A stretch of DNA of 12,114 nucleotides from Larix sibirica (Eukaryota > Streptophyta > Pinopsida > Pinales > Pinaceae): positions 1 through 12,114 of the forward strand of contig NWUY0300032848.1 of NCBI GenBank assembly GCA_004151065.3. The letters run 5' to 3'. Each line of letters opens with the position of its first letter. Positions within the stretch are counted from its first letter, which is position 1. The notes below the pieces were generated by a model that saw nothing but the letters and a program-made list of their open reading frames with translations, was not told the origin of the DNA and did not search any database. Below are positions 1 through 6,919 of the stretch, piece after piece. The translations under genes and the position numbers were made by a program.

Positions 1-600
1 TTACTTATTACTTTGTACTGATGCATTAAACTTACTCCCACACAAAAATCCATGCATACGAAAATATTTATTTCTAATAAAACAACATTTAATTATTTCA
101 AGAAGAGTAACTAACGTTAGAAAACCTTTTTTTTTTCCACGAACAACCATTAGCTTCCAACACTGTTTCCATATCATGGTCATGTCTGACGTGGGTATCA
201 CATTGTCTCTGCAATACAAAATTGCATCCATTTAGGGATCGATATGGTGGAAGAATCTTTGAAGGCTGGTGGGGGCACTCTTCTGTCTAAAGATTAGTAT
301 GCAACCTGTCAGTGGCCAATTTTCTATTTGTTTAACGAATATTGACAGGTATCACCTTACTTCCCATGAACCCTAATGATTATTTAACAATAAAAAAGGT
401 GCTGAACGACAGAGATGGCCATGTGCTCTTCGGTATTATATTGTTTAAATTCAATCCCATCCCATCTATTTTCATTAATGAGTGATATGATCAAACTATA
501 TAAACTTCAACCTCCACTATTCTGATGGATAGCAACTCTGTCAAAAGAGAACTACCTGTGTACTGCAGAGATACTGTTCTACGAGCAATTCTGAGGTGAG
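1..600. other. Gene-free stretch, nothing recognisable
   Basis: I see no supported gene here. A 76-codon frame on the minus strand (1-231) has no familiar motif and starts inside AT-rich sequence, so I treat it as chance. There is a short homopolymer T run near 127-136. No repeat, RNA gene or promoter could be supported by eye. Confidence 0.5.
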
Positions 601-671
601 GAGTCGTACGTAGTAAAATGGATAGTAAAAGAGGAAATTAGACTAATCATTAGTTTTAACCAATCACAAAT

Positions 672-765
672 TAGTAATTTAATTTTTTTAAATTATAAAA
701 TTAATTTTTAATTTTTAAATATTAAATTTAATATATATTTATTTAAAAATTATTGAAAACTATAA
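672..765. other. AT-rich island, possible MITE core or matrix-attachment-like DNA
   Basis: This stretch is almost purely A and T, with many overlapping TTAAAT, AATTTTT and ATATAT runs, while the DNA on both sides has ordinary composition. The flanks carry loosely inverted sequences: a TGAGGTGAGGAGTC-like string near 591-605 and ATTCTTCTCATTGCTCA near 819-835. This could mark a small, old, non-autonomous DNA element of roughly 240 bp with an AT-rich middle. The arms match poorly and I see no clean target-site duplication. An AT-rich intergenic or scaffold-attachment region explains the composition just as well. Confidence 0.3.
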
Positions 766-1107
766 AAAATATTGTGGTAAAAAGCAAAAATAATTAAATT
801 AAAATTCATTTTGGTATTGATTCTTCTCATTGCTCATGGTTTTCATGAACCGTTGAAGCTATTTATTCTGCGATGCATAAACCCATCTCTGTACTGTCTT
901 GTGATTGTTCCTCCAGTCAGTTTTAATAATGTTTTTATGAATCTATGGACAATTTCTTATTGATGAGCTGCATCACTTGTAGGCCCAATTCACGTGACGA
1001 GCATTGAATATTTTTTTAGTGGCTTTGTTTTGTGAAAATGATATTGGAGAATCAAATAAACGGAATGAGCTAAAGTATAGAGGATTTGCATTTTTTCTGG
1101 TGTTTTT

Positions 1108-1260
1108 TGTTGGAACTGGGCGACATGATTGTTGCTGAAATTGTGATTTCCATTGTTGAAATTATAATTTTGATTACATAACTGGATACAGCATCCTCGA
1201 TTATCTCTGGGGCACTCTAATTATGCAATTCCAACAACTGAAAACTGCTATTTCAACAAT
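1108..1260. repeat. Two interleaved short inverted repeats
   Basis: TGTTGGAA at 1108-1115 pairs with TTCCAACA at 1229-1236, and ATTGTTGAAAT at 1152-1162 pairs with ATTTCAACAAT at 1250-1260. The order A-B-A'-B' means both stems cannot form as simple nested hairpins. TGTTGGAA and TTCCAACA also match the usual ends of copia LTRs, but 129 bp is short for an LTR. No gene is visible in 860-1340. Confidence 0.4.
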
Positions 1261-1344
1261 ATTCGCCGAATTTTGATTGGAAAAATTGCCAAATAAAAAA
1301 TGCAAATCGTCTAAACTTTAGCTTACACCCAAATGAACCTTTAT

Positions 1345-1760
1345 TTAATCATTTAACCAAGACTTCATTGATATTAACAAAGATCGTAACCATATAGAAA
1401 TGGATCTTAATGTTACAGAACGCAGCCAAGTCATTGAGTGGTCCTAAGGCAAACTTGGCCCGAAACAGAAAACAATTGAAATTGACTCGTCGGCGAGGCA
1501 AACTCTCTGCCAACAAGTTTGGTTCATCGACAATTAGTGTCAACCACGAGTAGACACAAGTCGAACTCTGATCTAGTTATAAGTTTATATAACCCTAATA
1601 GGTAAGAATTCATCATTCCGCTTAAGGAAACTAGTGGAGCTTTTTCTCGAGGTTTTTACTCAGTTCAAATCAAACATTCACTTTCCGGCGCAGTCGACTT
1701 TTTCATCGCACCATGTTTTGTACTTTTAATCCAATCCACGACATGATATTTTTCCACTTC
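1345..1760 (+). other. Possible fragment of an old LTR (promoter and leader part)
   Basis: The stretch has mixed, somewhat GC-richer sequence (GTCGGCGAGGC near 1489). It is followed by a TATA-like box and then by a T-rich leader containing CTCGAGGTTTTTACTCAG near 1646-1663. That kind of GAGGTTTTTAC leader is familiar from the U5 part of plant copia LTRs. I cannot place either LTR boundary, and no second copy is present in the window. The 64-codon minus-strand frame at 1349-1543 shows no known motif and I do not call it a gene. Calling this an LTR remnant is inference from sequence style only. Confidence 0.25.
1584..1592 (+). promoter_or_regulatory. TATA-like box
   Basis: TTTATATAA is followed by ACCCTAATAGG, and a T-rich leader begins about 45 bases downstream. 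Box and leader fit a pol II promoter, most likely one belonging to an old LTR rather than a host gene, since no coding sequence follows. AT-rich plant DNA produces such strings by chance, so support is weak. Confidence 0.25.
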
Positions 1761-2540
1761 TATGCTTCCAAAATGTGTGCAAAGTCGGTTTGTTGCATTT
1801 GATTGGGGTGCAAAGGTGGGCCATTTATTCAACATGTGGCAATGCTAAAATTCTACGTTTTAATGTTCAGGGAGATTTTGGTTAGTAGCTTGAGATATTT
1901 TCAGAGCGTTGATATCTCATAGAGGAGTAACTGTGCTCGGAAGGATATTTTCCTTCCCGAAACTTTATTTTTTTGGGGGGAGTTTGAAGGTTCTCCACTG
2001 AAGTATTATGAGCTGGATATTGTATTTGTTAGATCATAACAAAATATTTTCCAAGAGGAACCTTGCATTATTAGCTGGTTGGGAATATCCTAAGTTCATT
2101 GCAAAAAAGATATCGTAAGAATTCAAAGTTTTTTCATCTTGTTGAATTTGTTTAATCCAATCACATGGGCTGGTTACTGGAACTTGATTGGTGCAGCTGT
2201 TCCTTGTTTCATTTCCATTCTTGTTTTTGTTCGCATTCCTGTCTTGAGATTATGTTAGGAAATTACTGAACGACTGTATATGTAATATGCTGATTATGTC
2301 CGAAAATTACTGATTATGTTAGAACATTTCTTCAACAAGAAATCTGCAACTAGATATGCATGTTATGTTGGTTGAACGATTGAGTTGGGACAGAAAAAAA
2401 CTACATAGTTGTTTTATCTTCAACTAAGCCAAGGGAGCGTGAAATGTAAATCTGAGAAGGATGTTCACAGACATTGGTGTTGCGTAGGGGAGACCTAAAA
2501 TACTCTTTTGTGGTAGTGAAGAATTTTGTTTATCATTAGG
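1760..2540. other. Unassigned stretch left of the copia relic
   Basis: No gene could be supported. It holds a small hairpin (1939-1957: GGAAGGA, loop TATTT, TCCTTCC), a T-run plus G-run at 1967-1980, and a short direct repeat at 2248-2320. If the copia element were intact, its reverse transcriptase and most of its RNase H would lie here. I could not read them in any frame, so the element is either deleted or too decayed in this part. Confidence 0.4.
2248..2320. repeat. Short direct repeat, 44-bp period
   Basis: A 22-base string at 2248-2269 recurs at 2292-2313 with 19 of 22 bases the same, both starting GATTATGT and ending AAATTACTGA. A third start (GATTATGTTAGAA) follows directly at 2312. 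This looks like local slippage or unequal-exchange duplication, without visible function. Confidence 0.6.
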
Positions 2541-2545
2541 GAAGG

Positions 2546-2727
2546 AAGCACATAAAGTGCATATAGAATACTTTTTAGATAGTTACAAGAAAGCTAAATT
2601 TAAGACTGCAAAGCAGTTAGCTGATGTCTTTATAAAACTCTAGCGAAGACTTGAATTTGAGAATTTCAAGAAAATGCTTTATATGAAGGAGAGCAATTTT
2701 CCATTATGGGAAGTGTTGGGATGTTAA
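2546..2727 (+). pseudogene. Ty1/copia polyprotein C-terminus (RNase H end), broken
   Basis: The plus-strand translation contains the landmarks of the end of a copia Pol protein. They are KHI at 2546-2554, then VHIEYFLDS, then KQLADVF at 2611-2631, then a segment starting RRLEFENFKKML at 2644. In the family, a KHI-(E/D)-x-x-x-HF segment is followed by QLADxFTK and an FExLRxxL motif. This is the tail of RNase H, the enzyme that removes template RNA during reverse transcription. The copy is dead. KHI and VHIEY lie in different frames, consistent with loss of one base near 2555. The part between the two motifs is shorter than usual. A TAG stop at 2641-2643 interrupts the frame before LEFENF, and the frame ends at 2725-2727, just inside the LTR. 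The upstream domains (integrase, reverse transcriptase) are not recognisable to the left. Confidence 0.75.
2704..2713 (+). other. Degenerate polypurine tract before the 3' LTR
   Basis: TTATGGGAAG sits directly before the TGTTGG that opens the LTR. A purine-rich tract here primes plus-strand synthesis in LTR retrotransposons. The copy is partly decayed (T at two places), in line with the broken RNase H just upstream. The position, rather than the base composition, is the main argument. Confidence 0.5.
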
Positions 2728-2858
2728 TGGAACAATTGCAGAATGCAATTTGGTATATGTGCGGCTGATCAGTTTAACATAGGTGTAAATAAAAACTTAC
2801 CACAACTTTACATCAATTAGCCGGAAAAGCATTTGAGTGCAGCCTGTGTTACTTGCAT

Positions 2859-2942
2859 GGGCCTCGTTTGGCGTAAGATTTGATATAGCACAATAGTGAT
2901 GGGCCTAGTTTGGCATAAAATTTGATAGGGCACGATAGTGAT
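2859..2942 (+). repeat. 42-bp tandem duplication inside the LTR
   Basis: Two head-to-tail copies (2859-2900 and 2901-2942) start GGGCCT and end ATAGTGAT, with 36 of 42 bases the same by my count. It lies in the part of the LTR upstream of all TATA boxes, so in U3. Duplicated short blocks in U3 often act as enhancer repeats in retroelements. That role is inferred here, not shown. Confidence 0.85.
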
Positions 2943-3197
2943 GAGTTGGTAGCTAATGCTAGGTTGGCATGGTTTGGAATTGATCATTGATGAAGATTTA
3001 ACAGTATGTCAGCTTTGATCCATGGGTTGTTGGGCACTGATGTAGTTGCCTAGTTGACTTGGATTTAATGAACTTAAATTTATGAAGTAAATTGATGCAG
3101 TAAAAATAATTATTGACATGGTTAGATTGATCATTTGTCTAGATGTAAAGATATGTAATGACTTGACTCCTTTAGGTTAATCAGTTAATCAATTTGA

Positions 3198-3204
3198 TGA
3201 GTCA
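3198..3204 (+). promoter_or_regulatory. TGAGTCA bZIP-type motif, module copy 1
   Basis: TGAGTCA is the GCN4-like core bound by plant bZIP factors of the Opaque-2 type. It recurs at the same place in copy 2 (3488-3494) and copy 3 (3783-3789), each time in GATGAGTCAATT context and 50-57 bases upstream of TATAAA. Preservation in all three copies while neighbours drift is suggestive, but three copies are too few to prove constraint. Confidence 0.4.
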
Positions 3205-3252
3205 ATTGTTTATTTAATGATGTATCATATAGAGAGAGTGTAGACCTAGTGT

Positions 3253-3258
3253 TATAAA
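3253..3258 (+). promoter_or_regulatory. TATAAA box, module copy 1
   Basis: TATAAA lies in the shared context AGTGTTATAAACCAAATATG. It comes 136 bases before the AATAAA signal of the same copy, a sensible distance for a retrotransposon core promoter followed by an R-region polyadenylation signal. Confidence 0.45.
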
Positions 3259-3388
3259 CCAAATATGCAAGCCTCATAGCTATGAAGTTTGTTGTGTGTT
3301 GTCTTTAGTTTTACAATTATGTTCTTGAGATGCCATACATGGAAAATTGTACTCCTGTAACCTACCACATGCTAGTAGTTTTGTAGTT

Positions 3389-3394
3389 AATAAA
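3389..3394 (+). terminator. AATAAA polyadenylation signal, module copy 1
   Basis: AATAAA lies in GTTAATAAAGTTAG, followed by T-rich sequence. The same element is at 3683-3688 and 3978-3983 in copies 2 and 3. If used, the first signal would end transcripts before the later modules. Confidence 0.45.
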
Positions 3395-3544
3395 GTTAGC
3401 TTTTATTTAGACCCTTTGAGTGCTTTGTCTAGATGTAAATATATGTAATACCTTACTCTTTTGAGGTTATTCATTTAATCAATTCGATGAGTCAATTGTT
3501 TATTTAACGATGTATCTAATAGAGAGAGAATGTCGACTAAGTGT

Positions 3545-3550
3545 TATAAA
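3545..3550 (+). promoter_or_regulatory. TATAAA box, module copy 2
   Basis: Same context as copy 1, with one change just after the box (ACAAAATATG). It comes 138 bases before the AATAAA of its own copy and 292 bases after the first TATAAA. Confidence 0.45.
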
Positions 3551-3682
3551 CAAAATATGTAAGCCTTGTAGCTATGAAGTTTGTTGTGTGGGTTGTCATT
3601 AGTTTTACAGTTGTGTTCTTGAGATGCAATAGATGGAAAAGTGTACTCTTGCAACCTACCATACACTCGTAGTTTTGAAGTT

Positions 3683-3688
3683 AATAAA
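3683..3688 (+). terminator. AATAAA polyadenylation signal, module copy 2
   Basis: AATAAA is in the same GTTAATAAAGTTAG context as copy 1, although GTAGTT just upstream has become GAAGTT. Its position relative to TATAAA is kept. Confidence 0.45.
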
Positions 3689-3839
3689 GTTAGTTTTTGT
3701 CTAGACCCTTTGAGTGCTTTGTCTAGATGTAAAGATATATAATAACTTGACTCTTTTGAGGTTAATCGATTAATCAATTTGATGAGTCAATTATTTATTT
3801 AACAATGTATCTAATAGAGAGAGAATATAGACTAAGTGT

Positions 3840-3845
3840 TATAAA
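3840..3845 (+). promoter_or_regulatory. TATAAA box, module copy 3
   Basis: Same context as copies 1 and 2, 138 bases before its own AATAAA. It is the box nearest to the presumed LTR end, leaving about 265 bases for R and U5. Confidence 0.45.
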
Positions 3846-3977
3846 CCAAATATGCAAGCCTCGTAGCTATGAAGTTTGTTGTGCAGGTTGTTAGTTTTAC
3901 AATTGTCTTCTTGAGATGCCATACATGGAAAAGTGTAGTACTCTTGTAACCCACCATACACTAGTAGTTTTGTAGTT

Positions 3978-3983
3978 AATAAA
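3978..3983 (+). terminator. AATAAA polyadenylation signal, module copy 3
   Basis: AATAAA in the shared context is the last signal before the LTR end. The T run at about 4023-4033 follows some 40 bases later, which fits a plant 3' end region. Confidence 0.45.
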
Positions 3984-4210
3984 GTTAGTTTTTATCTAGA
4001 CCCTTTGAGTGCTTTGCTAGGTGTTTTTTTTTTAATCTTGTTTGTCTATGCATTAAGTGTTAGTTTGACTAATTCTTAAATTTGTTAGTGTTGAAATCAT
4101 AACCAACAAAATTAATGAGATGCATTATTAGCATTCATGTGTTGTTTGAAAAACACTAGTGGATAGTTTTGTTAATAATGCTAATCCACGGAGGAATTGT
4201 TTTGGTGATT

Positions 4211-4297
4211 GGGGATTGTTTTGGGATTTTATTGTATTAGAGCCGACAATTTGGTTGGGGATTGTTTTTTGTATTAGAGCCGGCAATTTGATTGGGT
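4211..4297 (+). repeat. Imperfect tandem duplication, 37 to 46 bp
   Basis: GGGGATTGTTTT at 4211 and again at 4257 is followed in each copy by TTGTATTAGAGCC (4232-4244 and 4269-4281) and a C(A/G)ATTTG tail. The second copy lacks about nine bases between the two blocks. TTGTATTAGAGCC matches the copia primer-binding string TGGTATCAGAGCC at 11 of 13 places, but no LTR end lies directly before either copy, so I do not call a primer-binding site. Confidence 0.6.
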
Positions 4298-4552
4298 GTG
4301 ATCATCAAAAGTGCTTTGTGCATTGATAGTCCTCTTCCCTAGAAGTTTAACACGACATTTTTATTTCTCTAGAGCATTGAAATTTCCCACATAGGATACC
4401 CAAGAAAAAAGAGGCAGTGCCCAAAATTTTCTCATGATGAAGGAAGAAAAAATAGGAGAAGTGTTCCTACCATAATTCAAAATAGTGTTTGGAAGAAGAG
4501 AGGAAGCACTTAAGGTTCAATGCAAAGAGAATTGAGTGTATGTGCTTAGAGT

Positions 4553-4673
4553 GAAGATGCTAAGGTATCTCTCCTATGGTTTCCAATTAGGCGACATGAA
4601 AGAGAATCCAGCCCAATGTCATTACAAGGAAGACACTAAGACATCTTTCTTATGGTTGCAAACTTGGTGACAT
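4553..4673. repeat. Degenerate 45-bp direct repeat, 76-bp period
   Basis: The blocks at 4553-4597 and 4629-4673 both run from GAAGA to G(C/T)GACAT and share 34 of 45 bases by my count. The end of the second block, AACTTGGTGACAT, occurs once more at 5207-5219. The pieces look like remains of an older repeat in which this motif recurred. Confidence 0.55.
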
Positions 4674-4970
4674 TAACTAATGAAGCTCATAACTGCTAAG
4701 GTTTTGCATTCTAGGATCTAGCTATTGACTAGTTGGGCTTGATACTTAACCCAAAAGGATTAAGGATTAAAAAGGTCCAAGTGACATGCAACTCAATCTA
4801 AAACAATCAAGGAATGAAAAGACCCAATTTAAAACCAAGGACATGTAAGTAAACTCATTTTAATTCTCCATGCAACTCTTTCTTTGTAATGTAGCACTGA
4901 TTTCTATTAATATACAAAAATATTACATCATTGAGGAGAAGATCATCTTGGTTTGTCCTTCAAAAATTCA

Positions 4971-5466
4971 AAAGAAGGTAGATTGAGAATGTAATATAAG
5001 CTTGAAGGTTGGCTCGCTAAGATACCAAAAAGAAGACGGGAGAAGCTTTCCTAAGTCTAGTATAAGCCTGACATGATATACAAAACACCATGTCAGAAAT
5101 AGAAATGCTAGAGGGTTTGTTCTAGTAGCCATGTGCCTACAAACTATATGCCTTAAGGGTCTAAAGAGGTTTTCCAAACTAGAAACCAAATTGAAAAAAA
5201 AAGGAGAACTTGGTGACATGAGTGGCAGTGTCAATGTTCATTTTTAGAATTGGAGTCCAAGATGATGAAATCTAGTTGGGAGAGTTGAGAGTCTTCCGTT
5301 TGCATTTGCTCCTTGGAACTCTACCTCTCGGACCACTCAAGCGTTGAATCCCCAACGAACTTGTATCGAGGATTGATACTTGTCCTCCTTAAATTTGAGC
5401 TTCTTTAGGATTTCTAAGTGAAGCTTAGACTCATTTCCTCCATTGCTTTAACAATAATAGAATTTA
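4971..5466 (-). other. Unassigned minus-strand sequence, no supported gene
   Basis: An 88-codon minus-strand frame (4968-5234) begins in a poly-phenylalanine stretch created by an A run at 5193-5202 and shows no known motif, so I do not accept it as a gene. A string resembling a tRNA-iMet primer-binding site is present on the minus strand at 5016-5027 but lacks an LTR end beside it. Confidence 0.35.
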
Positions 5467-6378
5467 CTACCAATATAATTTTGTCATCCTGTCGACTTTA
5501 GTGTCATGGCTCTTGGAGAAAATTGTCCAACATTCGTTGTAGGGTCTTCGCACCAATTTGTTAAGAAGATGTAACCCTTCTCCTGTCCCTTGCTTAATTC
5601 TCCAACTTGTTGGTTTGCTCCTTGATTGGGTTAGGGTTGTCTCTTGATATTTTCTTGCGACCACAATTGCCTCCAATTGGGCTCGAGTTTTCTTCCTGCA
5701 CTCGCTTTGATGGACTTGTGAATGCTCTTGGGTTTGAACCTCCTGGAGCGAGTGAGCCCATCATACGTTTCCTAATTTCCTTCATCTTGCCTCTCATTTC
5801 AACTAAGGAAGTGACCTACCTATTGGTCATTGAGTTGCCTAAATTACACCTATAAATGGGCTGCTTGGCATGTGACTAGAATCCACCAACCTAGATGCCC
5901 GACTCCTCAAACTAGAGAACATGTTCATTTTTCCCTACTGAAAGCAATGCCATAATGGTGTCTTTTTGGGAGGCTTAAACCCCCAAATATTTTGATGGAC
6001 TTGGAAAATGGAAAAAGTGTGACCCAATGGTTGGAGCACAATTGACATTCTTTCTTCCGAATGGACGGAGAAATTGCTTGGTTTTCCAAGATAGAGAAGA
6101 AGCATAGCCCAAAAAATTGGAAGATTGAAATGTGATTGAGGGGAATTGCTAACTTGGGGTTGACTCTTTGATAAAAACTTGTGTTCAATCTAGCCCTTCT
6201 TACCATTGTCGCCACCTGCAAGTCGAATCCATTCCATTGAATTATTGAGAGGCCAACAAACATCGCGTGTGTCCTGCACTGGATCTGCCATGTTTTGGTG
6301 GTGTCTTACTGTGGATTTCCCATAATGTTGGATGATGACAAATTGAACCTCCTCTCTATCTACCCCTTCCTCCCACAA
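5467..6378 (-). pseudogene. Decayed minus-strand coding remains, family not recognised
   Basis: Several short minus-strand frames overlap or follow one another here: 6190-6378 (62 codons), 5925-6263 (112), 5594-5797 (67) and 5467-5676 (69). Frames switch at short intervals, as in an old frame-shifted coding region. The residues are charged and varied rather than low-complexity: MADPVQDTR near 6290, KRMMGSLAPGGSNPRAF near 5745, and basic runs near 5650. I do not recognise a domain. There is no CCHC zinc knuckle, protease DTG or reverse-transcriptase motif. Since gypsy-type LTR ends in the same orientation lie just above (7461-7670), a gag or leader relic is possible, but this is inference from position only. 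Confidence 0.2.
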
Positions 6379-6554
6379 ACTTCAATTAACCTTACCATGA
6401 CATGCTAACAATGGTCCTTCCCTTCCATGTTGCACGTGCTAGGACGCTCATTAAACCAGAGTATGCACCCTTGACACCCCATCCAAGTGATTCTCCATGC
6501 AACCTTTAGCAACATTTTAAAAGTCTTTTTTCTCCCCTTTCTTTTCATGCATAT

Positions 6555-6575
6555 CAACTAATGAAGCTGACCAAC
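6555..6575. repeat. 21-bp block repeated exactly at 10751-10771
   Basis: The string begins CAACTAATGAAGCT and ends GACCAAC, and is the same base for base at both sites in the same orientation. Both copies are preceded by CATGCATAT: directly at 6546-6554, and 23 bases away at 10719-10727. A shortened relative, AACTAATGAAGCT, is at 4675-4687. The sites therefore probably come from one dispersed repeat family. Confidence 0.75.
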
Positions 6576-6612
6576 ACACGAGGTACCATGATATGTGTAC
6601 CTCATGTGTTGG
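6571..6612. repeat. Strong hairpin, 16-bp arms, 10-base loop
   Basis: The left arm CCAACACACGAGGTAC (6571-6586) pairs with the right arm GTACCTCATGTGTTGG (6597-6612) at 15 of 16 positions, around the loop CATGATATGT. The single mismatch is near the middle of the arm. The outer bases, CCAACA and TGTTGG, are the same as copia LTR ends, but pointing away from each other. No CTRR string follows, so it does not look like a Helitron 3' end. Confidence 0.9.
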
Positions 6613-6699
6613 GAAAAGAGGGAAGACAATATGCTTTCACTCAGAACCCAAGTAAAACTCATGTGGATTAGGGATTAGAGCATTGGAGATCAACACACA

Positions 6700-6715
6700 T
6701 GCTATATAGTTCAAC
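6700..6715 (-). promoter_or_regulatory. Weak TATA-like string, minus strand
   Basis: The minus strand reads ACTATATAGC about 760 bases inside the presumed gypsy LTR start at 7468. It could be that LTR's core promoter. There is no second LTR copy to compare, so confidence is low. Confidence 0.2.
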
Positions 6716-6919
6716 CCTCTCTCCACATACAAAGCCTACTCAAATTTAAAGAGGTATGATATTGACCACACAAGTGTAACGGATCTAGTAGTATGATCTG
6801 CACAACAAGCTATTTGAAAATCCGCTAGAGTATGTGCTCTATTGAGGCTATGATTACCTACAAATTCGTCTCCATTGCCAAAATAAACACAAAATTTATA
6901 ATGTTTCAACATTTGGCTA

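Larger units (their letters stand above)
3137..4016 (+). repeat. Triplicated ~290-bp promoter/polyadenylation module in the LTR
   Basis: Three head-to-tail copies start GTCTAGATGTAAA at 3137, 3427 and 3721 and end GAGTGCTTT(G) at about 3426, 3720 and 4016, giving lengths of 290, 294 and 296 bp. By eye the copies agree at roughly 85 to 90 percent of positions, with a few small indels. Each carries, in the same order, TGAGTCA, TATAAA and AATAAA. A fourth start is visible as CTAGGTG at 4017 but diverges at once. Because a TATA box and a polyadenylation signal sit in every copy, the unit spans the end of U3 and at least part of R. So the LTR has three potential core promoters in a row instead of one. 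Age is moderate: the copies have drifted but stay easy to align. Confidence 0.9.
2714..4108 (+). mobile_element. Ty1/copia-type 3' LTR, about 1.4 kb, with internal tandem arrays
   Basis: The stretch opens with TGTTGGGATG directly after the broken RNase H end and closes with ATAACCAACA, giving a 6-bp TGTTGG/CCAACA terminal inverted repeat, the normal form of copia LTR ends. The length is about 1395 bp, long for a copia LTR. Two tandem arrays explain much of that size: a 42-bp duplication at 2859-2942 and three ~290-bp units at 3137-4016. The matching 5' LTR is not in the window, so target-site duplications cannot be tested; the five bases after the right end are AAATT. The right boundary rests only on the CCAACA match and could be wrong. 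The left boundary is better supported because polyprotein and tract lie beside it. Confidence 0.65.
4109..4970. other. Unassigned stretch right of the LTR, with degenerate small repeats
   Basis: I find no gene. Just after the LTR, ATTAGCATT near 4128-4136 and AATGCTAAT near 4177-4185 form a nested pair around a smaller GTGTT...AACAC stem. Two local duplications follow, listed separately. The sequence up to 4970 is A-rich on the plus strand and shows no reading frame worth calling. Confidence 0.4.

Noticed and set aside
1108-1236. TGTTGGAA...TTCCAACA as a complete small LTR
   Set aside because: 129 bp is too short, there is no TATA box or poly(A) signal inside, and no clean target-site duplication on the flanks.
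1967-1990. T-run followed by GGGGGGAG as a polypurine tract on the plus strand
   Set aside because: No TG-type LTR start with a recognisable LTR follows (TTTGAAGG), and no polyprotein end precedes it.
3137-4016. 290-bp tandem units as centromeric satellite or a CRISPR-like array
   Set aside because: There are only three copies, confined inside an LTR with element sequence on its left. The units are contiguous without spacers and carry promoter and poly(A) motifs.
4232-4281. TTGTATTAGAGCC twice, similar to the copia primer-binding string
   Set aside because: It is 11 of 13 bases alike, yet over 120 bases from the presumed LTR end at 4108 and duplicated in tandem. A 3' LTR would not be followed by this site anyway.
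5016-5027. Minus-strand TGGTATCTTAGC, like the tRNA-iMet primer-binding site TGGTATCAGAGC
   Set aside because: Ten of 12 bases match, but a primer-binding site must follow an LTR end (CA) within a few bases. The minus strand just before it reads TCTTCTTT, with no LTR visible.
4968-5234. 88-codon minus-strand hydrophobic frame
   Set aside because: The Phe-rich part comes from a homopolymer A run, and no family resemblance or promoter was found.
5725-5745. GGTTCAAACCC on the minus strand as a tRNA gene B box
   Set aside because: The A box and the acceptor, D and anticodon stems cannot be drawn around it. No tRNA was found in the window.
5607-5855. 82-codon plus-strand hydrophobic frame as a small membrane protein
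   Set aside because: It overlaps minus-strand frames with more protein-like composition, so it is most likely their antisense shadow.
6571-6612. Hairpin as a Helitron 3' end
   Set aside because: Helitron ends need a hairpin followed within about 10-12 bases by CTRR; neither strand has this beside the stem.
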